In this document: positions 55,530-64,000 of the stretch, piece after piece
How the letters are laid out: each line of letters opens with the position of its first letter
Position numbering within the stretch: position 1 is the stretch's first letter
NCBI GenBank assembly: GCA_963922205.1
Contig: CAWUHX010000260.1
Span: forward strand, 186,001 to 250,000
Origin: Romanomermis culicivorax
Lineage: Eukaryota; Nematoda; Enoplea; Mermithida; Mermithidae
Length of the DNA: 64,000 nucleotides
Direction: 5' to 3'
Position numbers and translations under genes: made by a program
The notes under the pieces: generated by a model
What the model was told of the DNA's origin: nothing
Databases searched by the model: none
The model's input: the letters and a program-made list of their open reading frames with translations, nothing else

Positions 55530-56812
55530 ATCAATGTCCATTATGGGTTGGGGTTGCCTGTACTCAATGCAATTTTGAATATTACAACTTTGCTGATTCG
55601 GACAGTACCTGCTTGTATGACGTCTCTGCTTGCATAGAAAACATTGAAAATTTGAGTAGGGTTTTGAAAGGCAGTTATCAGATCTATGTCCTGTTTGGGA
55701 GCAGTGGATGCATCAACTTTTACAATCAATGGTACTGTGATTATTACAGAAAAAAATTTCACATGATTTCTGGGTGCCTATTGATTTACAATTGCGAGCT
55801 ACTTGTCCAAGTTGTCCACACTGGAAGCATGTGGGTTGCCTAGGGGTAGTATTGTTCCTGTAAGCATTATTCCTGCTATAAGTGTTGTTACTGAAATTAT
55901 TGTAGTGACTCTGTTGTGGGGTTGAGGTTTTTGTTTAATCTTCAACTGTGAATCTTTTACTTTTTGTTCTAACTGATGCAAAAGGTCCTGTTGGTCTGTA
56001 TTTTTGGTTAGGGAAAAGATGGGTTGGGGTTTTTGGGGTATAAAGAGGAGGGCCTTGGACTTTAACTCATTTCTAAGGATTTGCTGTTCAATGTAAGCTG
56101 CTTTGTCTGACATTTCTTTTAGAGTTGTGAACCATCTATACTTAATTGCTTCCCTTCGTTTTGCATGCCTTCTAGAAAGAGGGGTTTTATGATCAGTTCT
56201 CGTGCGTCTGTGTTAAAGTTAGGGTAGGCGAGGGTTGTGAGGTTTTCTAGATCAAACAAGAATTCAGTTACTGTTTCTGATCGCTTTTGTTTTCTCTCGC
56301 GTAAAAACTGTTGATGTAGTTCATTATCTCGATTGTTTGGGAAAAAGGCCCATAATGCGACTTCATACTGCTCGTATGTGTGGAGAGGGTTTTTCGGAAT
56401 TGGCTAAACTTTTGAATTTTGCTATTGCGGCTCCTCCTAAATGAATCTCTAAACATGCCAACTTTAACTGTACGTCTGTATCTTTCATGCCTTAGAGTGC
56501 CATGAATTGTTCTAAATGTTTGTTCCATTCACCAAAAGATTGGGTCACCCGCCCGTGAATACTGTAGGTTTCGCGTAAAAATTATTTGCCATCTTATTAC
56601 AAATGTTTGCTGTCCTTAGATCATCTATTAGGGTAGGGTTTACTGTATTCTGATTCAATTGTGTGCGTAGAGTACGAAAATGTTCTGAGAATAAATCATT
56701 TATCTGTTCTCTAATGATTTCTCCTAAATGATCTTGCGTTTGGTGGGTCATTCTTGGTTTATGCTGGGATTTCTGCTTAAATGCTTCAATTTTTGCTTCA
56801 TGCTGTATTCAT
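55530..56812 (-). pseudogene. decayed gag of element 2
   Basis: Fragments on the minus strand correspond in order to element 1 Gag. An N-terminal part is near 56545-56751 (MTHQTQDHLGEIIREQ). A capsid segment is near 55799-56528, including AAYIEQQILRNE, which parallels a motif in element 1. Cysteine-rich remains of the zinc-knuckle region lie at about 55540-55860. The pieces lie in different frames with intervening stops. Structural role is inferred from homology. Confidence 0.7.
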
Positions 56813-56981
56813 ACAAATGTATCACTTAATGTTTCGTTGGAGGGGGTTTCCAGTTTGCTTTTTACAAATACTGTCTTACTGTAGGAAATAACTACTACTG
56901 TATTATCTACTGCTTCGGGATGCCCGGATAAGAGTACACCTAATTGGGGGCAGGGAGTTCCAGTGGTTAATGGTACGGTAT

Positions 56982-56989
56982 GGTCACCA
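56982..56989 (-). other. putative primer-binding site of element 2
   Basis: TGGTGACC on the minus strand, 5 nt inside the 5' LTR. It is identical to the octamer at the same place in element 1. Confidence 0.5.
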
Positions 56990-56994
56990 AAATA

Positions 56995-57893
56995 TGTAAT
57001 GACCAGATTTTGTGAAGCACTTTACTTTAACCAAATGGACGGTCGATACGGCTACAACAGAGCGGGGTAAAAATGGGGGGTTCAACAATACAGGGCAATA
57101 CAGATACAAATCGACGGCTGCTTTGAGACGTGGACAACAATAAACGAAACAACCCAGTCTCAGCTTGCAAATAATTAACAGCCTCGGTTTAATTGCTTTG
57201 GTAAAAATGGCGCTCGCAAATTATGAGACGGTCGGGAGCAACGAAAATCAAAACTACAAATATTAATGACAAAAATCACGCTTTGCTTCTCTTTAAATAG
57301 GACGTTTTCGGCCACTCCCTGGGCGTCAGGGGAGGTCGTGCTTCTGTCCATCTTCTTCCGCCAATTGTCGCTTCTTGCTTTGCTTTTCATGCTTACTTAG
57401 TCACGCCCTTTAACGCTTTTCTGGTACGGTATGCTTTCCCTGTCTTACTTGCTTCCTACGGTGAGCTTAGCCACGCCTTTGTGCTTCTGTGCATGCTTCC
57501 TGCATCAGTTTCTCTGTATACACATGTTTTGTGGGGTGGTCGCTACCGTTGCACTTGAGACTACTGTCTGGCGGGGCTTTTACTTATTTTACTGTGTGCA
57601 GGAGTGGTTTACAATTTTTACGGGGGATTACGGTAGCCGTGGAATGCGTAGTTCAGTGTAGGTTCTAGAGGACTAGCTGCCATTTGTGCAAATTAATTGG
57701 GGCATCTTAATTGGGCTACTGGGGTGTGAACGGATCAAAATAAAGTACTTCACGTAATTTTATAGGAATGTTTGGGTGTGAATCCCAGAGACCCTTGTGA
57801 TGATAAAATATGAAAATGAAATAATATTTAATAAATGTCTATCACATACAGTATGCTATATATTTACAGTACTGCGTTAGCAGGTATGTTACG
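56995..57893 (-). repeat. 5' LTR of element 2
   Basis: 899-bp partner. Its outer terminus has decayed to TGTTACG, where the other copy has CATTACA. It is followed by ATAT, the target duplication. Confidence 0.92.
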
Positions 57894-57897
57894 ATAT

Positions 57898-59299
57898 AAT
57901 ATAGAATTCACTCCGTAAGTTCTACTGATTACAAGCTACAAACAAATTTATTCTCTTCTATTTAACTATTGAGCAAAATAGCATCATTCACAGTTTTTGG
58001 ATTTAAACTGAAATTTGCAGGAAGAGTGCTTTTTGCGGGATTGCAAATGGGAAGCAATTTCACCCAACTTTGTCGCTCCAATCTTGCTTTCAGAAAAGTC
58101 GTACTGTTGCGGTGGGAGTGTGAGTAGAGTGGGGGAGAACAGGGTATGGGATTTTGCACACACTCCTAATATAGGCAGGCCTAAATCAGGTGCATTTTTG
58201 TATGCTTTACCCTGTTCTCCCATTTGGAGATCGATGCCCAATCACTTTAACCAAATCCCAGTTGCACTAAAGGGGTCTGAGCTCGAGCTCAAGGTAATCT
58301 CCAACAAAAAGGTCACTCGGTTTGATCTCAAGTTCGGTATAATTTGAATATCATCCGGACCATAACGAGCTCAATGTCGAGATTATCCCCAGCTCGAGCT
58401 GTCGGGTTGCATTTAAATTTTCACATAATTTTCTTATTCCTAAAGCAAATATATATAAAAATTTCTGCAATTCCCAAACCCGAACTTAAACCTCAGTTTT
58501 AGTTAATCCTGAAGTGAGTATGATTTGTGCATTGGAAGAAAATAATTTGGACATTGTGAATAGCTTAAATTCAGGATCATCAATTTAATCCCGATGTTGA
58601 GATTATCCTCATGTTGGGTTAGTGCAACGAACCTCAGGTTCCTTTGTAGTTCTGAAAATGACTATAATATGCCTCCCTCACTATTTTTCAGCTAGTGTGA
58701 ATGGCAGGAGTTTTGAATTGGTCAGGAGTTAGAATGCTATCGGTTTACTATTTCTTTACACTTGAAGTCAGGTGCATATAATTTTCATATAGAAAAATTT
58801 TACTGTAGTTGATGCCAGTTGAAGGACAAAATGCAGGATGCTGCAGAATATACTTTTTCATAGACATATACAATTCTTTTGAGAAAGAATCAAAATCCAA
58901 TATAAAGGAAGTGAATTTTTTCCAACTTTGACCCAAGTTCTCAAAAATCTAGTCCACTTCTTTTTCTACCATGGCAACTGTGGAAGCAAGTATATTCTCT
59001 TTTTTTCTGCTCCATCGGGGCATTTTCTAATATACTAGTTTCAATCTCAATGAAGAGATATGGTTTTCTTCCCACTGTCCCAGTTCAGCATTTTAACTAC
59101 AGTATAAAGTTTCGCACTTCGTAAAAGTTGCTTGAAAAATTTAACATACTTCCATGGCAGTATTGATTTTGAAGTAAATGGACTATAGATAACCGGTCAG
59201 TGAAAAAGAGTTCAGTCAATTTTAAGTGACAAGAATTATGCGGAAGCATGATCCATTTTTTCAACATCTAAGCATGATGTTAGAAATGCTTGCTGACAC
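57898..59299. other. region between element 2 and the solo LTR
   Basis: It contains the right inverted-repeat arm (58840-59032). A frame at 58015-58347 is open on the plus strand (CCGGSVSRVGENRV) but has no recognised domain and overlaps an open minus frame. I leave it unannotated as a gene. Confidence 0.4.
58840..59032 (-). repeat. right arm of the 193-bp inverted repeat
   Basis: Reverse-complement partner of 51670-51862. The two arms bracket element 2 asymmetrically (about 380 bp to the left, 950 bp to the right). They could be termini of an older transposon into which element 2 inserted, or two dispersed copies of one repeat. Confidence 0.75.
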
Positions 59300-59303
59300 G
59301 TGG

Positions 59304-60138
59304 TGTAAGGTACATGCTGAAGCATTAATGTAAATACAGATTGTACAGTATGTGATATTCATTTATTAATAATTTCATTTATTAATCTATCGTCTTAAGG
59401 GTGTCTGGAATTCACACCCAAATATTCCCATAAATTTATGTGAAGCACTTTATTTTGATCATCCCACACCCCATTGACCCAATTAAAGACGCACATAATT
59501 ATTTGCACATTGGCACCTGGCCCTCGTAATGCACATGAAAGTACACATTCTGTAGGTACAATAATTCCCTCCAAACGCGTAAACACACCTGCCCATGTAG
59601 AAAGTACAGAAATCCCGACCCAGACAGATGATTTAGGAGGAATGCATGGAAAAGCAAAAAATACATGAAAAACTAAAAAACATAGGCCGCAAAGCATACT
59701 GTAGATTAAAAGGCATGTAAGCGTGGAAATTAAGAGTAAATTAAAGCAAGAGGTGTGGCGAAAGAAGCATACAGTAGGCGGAAACAGGTAAGCAAAGTTT
59801 GATTGGTTAGGCGAGGGGACGGAAGCGGACCTCCCACGATGCGAGGGCATGGATCAAAGAAGTGATATAAAAGACAAGAAAATGGGGAAAAAGACAGATT
59901 TTTATGTATATTTTGATTGAGTTGTTGATACATTTTTATGCAAGTGTGAAACGTAGTTTATTCCGAAGCGATTGTGTTGTATATTATCGATGACCAAAGC
60001 GATCGTCAACTTTGTTTATTGTAATATAATTGTCATGCCCCCTTTATCACCGTTGTCCTCCATCGCCATTTTTAGATCAAGTAAAAGTATTGTAGAATCT
60101 AGGCTGAGAACCAACCAATATCAAATCTGGTCATTACA
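59304..60138 (+). repeat. solo LTR of the element 2 family
   Basis: It begins TGTAAGG and ends TCATTACA, flanked by GTGG at 59300-59303 and 60139-60142 as target duplication. It aligns with the reverse complement of the element 2 LTR, for example GGATTCACACCCAAA/GGAATTCACACCCAAA, TACTTTATTTTGATC/CACTTTATTTTGATC and the closing CTGGTCATTACA. It is therefore in the opposite orientation to element 2, and was presumably left by LTR-LTR recombination. Confidence 0.85.
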
Positions 60139-61798
60139 GTGGGAGCCTGCCAATCATTTAAGCCATAAATAGTGATGTATAAAACGTGTCGCAAACTGTC
60201 AATGGACTGTCACGATGCGCACATGCTGCCATCGTGCGTTTTCCTCTGAACCCGTAGACTTGATGTTTCACGCACAAGTCAGGGCCCCACACTCAGATAT
60301 TTGTGACGGGCACTGCTGCGCTCGCTCAGGCGATGCAGGGCTGCACAGTTGGTGGTAGCGCATGCTGCCACCCGGTGCGACACACGTTACAGGACGTACA
60401 AAATTTGACAGTATGAGCGTCATCTGCTGGAATTATTGCTCCGAAAATTCCGATCCTTTGCAATTGATGACATTGTAAAATTTGTGTTGTAAGTTCTGGG
60501 TTTAGTTAAATAATTTGAACGTAAGGTTAACACATCGGATTACTGTAGCTTACTTAATTCAGCGTTTAGGAGACATGATTCATAGAGGTGGTGAATTGGT
60601 AGCTAATTATGGAGAGAACAAAACTCAATAGACATTATCGACTATTATGAGTTTGTTTACAATTAGCACGAGCATCTTTTTTTCGGGGCCTATTTGGAAA
60701 GGAGTGCAGGGTGAGCCAAAAAAAGGCGACCCGTACTGACCTTCATAGCTTTCAAATGAGTGAAGCTTTTTTAATGCGATTTCCTGCCATCGATAGATGA
60801 AACATCTGGCATAAAAATGCGAAAGTTCAGCCAGATTGCTCGAATGTTGACTGACTAGAATCAAAAATACTAAACGTCGATTTTTTCGCAAATGAATTTT
60901 GAAAAATTGACAAAAATTGACAAAATCAACATGTTTTACAACAGAAAGTACAATAGATCCAAACATAAGAAACTGTAGCTGCTGCGAAATACAAGAGATC
61001 CGTTTTAGTGTGTCTTACTTTCCGTTTTACCGATAATTTTAATTTTTTTTCGATCTGGTCAATGTCAGAATTGATTTTGCTTTAATTTTGCTTTTTCTCC
61101 AATTTCAAAACAAAAACTCTTGATTTTGGAGAAATTTCGCTCATATTGAAACGAAAAGTTTCTGAGTTTAAATTACGTGTAACTTATAAATCTGGGTAAT
61201 TTTTAAAGCATTATTGCGGATAAACAGCTTTACAAAACCTTTTTTCACAATAGGACAACTTTTTCTTTGATTTCATAGCTTTAACTTTTTGAAAAATAGC
61301 CTTCACTAAAGTTCTGTTTGTACAGTAACCATAAATGCTAGAAGCATAAAATTTGACCCTTGTAACAGAGACAAACAGGGATTCTAATGCAGCAATCCGC
61401 GTTATAAAAACTTTATCAGTTCAAAAGTCAGCACCGGTCGCCTTTTTTTTGGTTCATCCTGTATAAATCAAAAGTTGTACATCCAGATAATTCTGTTGGT
61501 TTAATCAGGCGAAAAAGTCAGCTGCTTCCGAAAATGATTAAATGAAAGCTGAAGGCAACAACGATGTTTTACAAAAAAGAGAAAGTTAGAAAGTTTTCAT
61601 AGAATTGAGATAAAAAGAGTAGGACATGGTTCTTCAGTGAAATTGGTGCGACTTGAAATTTTTACAAAATTTTACTTCTCGAGACAACTAATTAGTAGCT
61701 TGTGAACAAAATCAGTGTGAACATTACGAAGATCGAAAAGCCAAACGTTGGCCGTAGCGTGCGGCATTTTCGCAGATTCGTCGAAAAAGTACTTTACA
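60139..61798. other. intergenic, includes a GC-rich stretch and a MITE
   Basis: 60180-60430 is noticeably more GC-rich and carries repeated GCGCATGCTGCCA-type words (about 60219 and 60358). The rest is the MITE at 60707-61461 and AT-rich sequence. No gene is supported. Confidence 0.5.
60707..61461. mobile_element. mariner-like MITE
   Basis: 755 bp with inverted termini CAGGGTGAGCCAAAAAAA (60707) and, on the other strand, CAGGATGAACCAAAAAAA (ending 61461), both continuing into GGCGACC. A CAGGGTG(N)NCC(A)n end next to TA is typical of Tc1/mariner relatives. The right flank is TA; the left flank is TG. No transposase frame is present. Confidence 0.65.
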
Positions 61799-62538
61799 CT
61801 ACGGGCTGGGCGTCGGTTGAGCGTCGGCCGCAGGAGCAGGCGCGGCGTCGGCAGTCGGAGCCGGGGCTGCGTCGGCGGCCGGTGCAGCGGCAGCCGGCGC
61901 AGCGGCGGCCGGCGCAGCAGCAGCCGATTTTTTGGCACCAACGGATTTCTTGGCAGCGCCGGCTGTCGCCGATTTTGTGGCCGCGGCTTGCTTGGCGGAA
62001 GCGGATTTTTTTGCCGCGCCTCCGGCCGATTTTGTGGCGCCCGCCGGCGCTTTCGCCGCCGCGTCGAGTTTATAAATTACCGGGAGCTTGACCATCTTCC
62101 AACTGGCGGCTGGTACCTCTTTCTGGAAGGCCATGGCGTTGGTGGCTGAGTCGGGAGCGTCCACATAGCATATACCTACCTGCAAAAAAGAAAACATTAC
62201 GTTTTACAATACTAGACGTTGGAAAACTTAGTACAGGAGTCAAAATCCTTTACACAAAACTTCGACGGTAGAATTTTTGACTCAAACAAATTTCTCATCA
62301 CGTGCAGTATCGTGTGACACATGATTCAACAGAAAACCGTAAAAATACGAACTCGCTTCCAGTGAGTACTTCAAAAAAACCTCGCTCCTTTTCTCACCCT
62401 TCGTTTATCATATTCGGCCTGTTCGGCTGGATTGTACTCGAAACGGGCGTGTTGCATCGACAACGTGACTTGTTCGCCCGGTTTCAAAAAAGCGCACGTA
62501 GGTTTGCAAGATATCATCTTGTTGTCGTAAACTTTGAC
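61799..62538 (-). CDS. MSP-domain protein with alanine-rich tail (3' two exons seen)
   Basis: Exons 62398-62538 and 61799-62179 on the minus strand join in phase 0 through consensus sites (CTTTTTTCTAG acceptor, AGG before GTGAGA donor, TTTTTTGCAG acceptor). The joined frame shows the second half of a major-sperm-protein fold. It has VKVYDNKMISCKPTCAFLKPGE, where MSPs have the cysteine-containing PP-CG-L-P-E block, then DKRR/VGICYVDAPD (MSP: NDRITVEW-TP), and FQKE...KLPVIYKL (MSP: the closing LPIEYN strand). About 75 residues of A/K/P-rich tail follow, ending PTPSP, TAG at 61799-61801. MSP-domain proteins act in nematode sperm motility or as adaptors. The first part of the domain and the start codon were not found; they may lie in 62.5-64 kb or beyond the window. 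Confidence 0.72.
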
Positions 62539-64000
62539 CTAGAAAAAAGGGGAATTAAGATTCGAATTTTGACCTCAAAAATGCCAAAATACCAAGAAAA
62601 TGCCCATGAAAGGGCTCCTTGAGCCACGTCGACCAAAATTTTGACTTTTTCGCAATTTTTCGATGAGAATTGCCCATTTTTTACATTCAAATCTACATGT
62701 TTTCCAAGCTTTCGCCGATGAATATTCAAACAGCTGCTCTTAGCAAGTAGAGCGATAACATTTCATGACTCTTTTCATAGCATTTTTCATAGACTTTTCT
62801 CAATCTCAAGATAAATATGGTCAGATTACGCATTGTCTTGGAGGACATCAATTTACGCTCGTGATCGTGTAATACATCTTAAAGTTCCACCAAATGTCTT
62901 ATCGTAAAATTACGCATAACTCCAGTATATAGATACGATGCAAGATCAACCAAAGTTCGTGGTTTTTACAGATACCCTCAAGAAACTTCTGTCAAGATAG
63001 GACTTTTTGAAGATTAAGTTATTAGATGGCTAGGCTTTAAAAATATTCAAAGAAACGGAATCCTAATTTTCTCGTCAATATTTTACAATGCTAGTCATCT
63101 AAGCCAAATGTACAAATCTTACAATATTCTGAAAATTAATCACCACCAATCAGGGTCATCTCGTTTTTTAACTTTTATCAAAACTTTCCCATTTTATTCT
63201 CGAATTGTAATCAAAACTATTCAGGATATATTCGTACACCAGCAGAGAAATTTATAACTGGAAAAGTGATAATCCTAACTCAACTAACCCTCAAGCTGCG
63301 ATTTTCACGCAACCTTGATTTTAGGCGTAATTTTATTCCGTGTGAATTTTTCGTGGAATTTTCAGAATGGCCTCTTTGAGAGTATTCGTGAAATTTAGGT
63401 TCAAGTTACGAATAAAAAATTTACAAGAAAAGTATGGCTGCACAAGAATTTTGAATATAAAAATTAGACGTATAAACACGATCTTAGCATCTGGATTTGC
63501 GCTAACAGTGAGAAGCATGCTGTTACCGTCTATTTTTTCCCAAACAGGCTTCGGAACAAAAGAGATGCTCATAAGGACCAGTATTTTTTCTCCAACTGAT
63601 TGTAACAATCATGATTAAGACCCCAAAAAAGGGACTATTGTCATAGAATGCAAGTTCATCACCTGCCTATGTATTTCTTTGCATTCCAATGTTCGGTTGA
63701 GAATTGATACAGTATGTAGATGAACAAGCTAATAAAGCGTCGACAAGCCTCAAAAGAGAGTGAAAAAATAGCGGTTCCACGACCATACATGCACATCATA
63801 GAAATTCTGATAGAAATTTTTTTCGTTCTTGGTACTGAAAAAGGTCTTAAAAACGTCTTCTAACATCCAAGTAGCATATTCTTCAACCTATATCAGTCAA
63901 ATATGTGAAATCATTTGCTTAGAACAGTTGGACTTTTTAAAGTTTAATGTTACTTTTTTGGAATCAAGTATGCTTTATTTAGAAATATTGTTAAACTATA
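62539..64000 (-). other. upstream part of the MSP-domain gene, exons unresolved
   Basis: The preceding exon must end in phase 0. A minus-strand stretch near 63470-63540 encodes VSANPDAKIVF, resembling the PGSKIVF strand at the start of MSPs. Donor and reading continuity are not convincing, so I do not annotate it as an exon. Confidence 0.3.

Larger units (their letters stand above)
52243..57893 (-). mobile_element. degraded LTR retroelement (element 2), gag and env remnants, pol absent
   Basis: 5651 bp between two 899-bp direct repeats (TGTAATG...), flanked by ATAT at 52239-52242 and 57894-57897. Minus-strand order: 5' LTR, TGGTGACC primer site, decayed gag, proline-rich linker, env-like region, polypurine tract, 3' LTR. 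There is no protease, RT, RNase H or integrase. The env similarity to element 1 ends with a segment like the one just before element 1's protease. Several stops and frameshifts interrupt the genes. The LTRs differ from each other at many positions and are unrelated by eye to those of element 1, so this is a separate and older family. Confidence 0.88.

Noticed and set aside
58015..58347. 110-codon plus-strand ORF between element 2 and the solo LTR
   Set aside because: No recognised motif, an overlapping open minus frame, and no splice or poly(A) support. It could be a remnant of an unidentified element.
63333..63608. Minus-strand ORF with a DAKIVF motif like the start of MSPs
   Set aside because: It is tempting as the first exon of the MSP-domain gene, but there is no convincing donor and the intervening part of the domain is missing.
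1..64000. tRNA or rRNA genes
   Set aside because: I saw no convincing cloverleaf or rRNA core sequence by eye. A tRNAscan-SE run would be decisive.

Overview
The window reads as nematode nuclear DNA. It is AT-rich, with multi-kilobase introns, nematode-style TTTTCAG splice acceptors, a major-sperm-protein (MSP) domain gene, and a SYG-1/Kirre/Neph cell-adhesion gene. I did not identify the species. No bacterial operons, rRNA, tRNA or CRISPR were found.

Layout: (1) 1-11.5 kb is mostly non-coding. It has one possible terminal exon (660-855), three copies of a fold-back repeat with GCCACTGTCTCAC-type arrays in inverted arms, and a perfect hairpin at 11034-11084. (2) 11637-39159 (+) is one gene of 11 exons and 27.5 kb encoding a Kirre/Neph/SYG-1 immunoglobulin-superfamily protein. 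The 11 exons I place join in frame to 899 codons: signal peptide, five Ig domains, one transmembrane helix, and a long Q/N-rich tail with a WIRS-like motif and a C-terminal THV PDZ ligand. Its introns hold nested inverted-repeat elements, arrays of a TTTGGCGCC-containing 17-mer, and 0.5-0.9 kb one-strand pyrimidine or purine tracts. (3) 40598-49713 (-) is a complete, apparently young Ty3/gypsy-type LTR retroelement. Its 746-bp LTRs show one difference, its target duplication is GTAA, and one uninterrupted 2517-codon ORF reads Gag, then an Env-like membrane glycoprotein, then protease-RT-RNase H-integrase. (4) 52239-57897 (-) is an older relative with 899-bp LTRs and an ATAT duplication. It has decayed gag and env but no pol. 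A solo LTR of the same family lies at 59304-60138 (+, GTGG duplication). (5) 60.7-64 kb has a mariner-like MITE and the 3' part of an MSP-domain gene on the minus strand.

The most unusual item is the Gag-Env-Pol order inside a single reading frame. Predicted membrane topology (cytosolic Gag, lumenal Env, cytosolic Pol) is self-consistent, and the same Gag-then-Env order is seen in the second, differently-LTRed element. The host gene products (a synaptic adhesion receptor and a sperm-protein relative) have no evident functional link to each other or to the elements.
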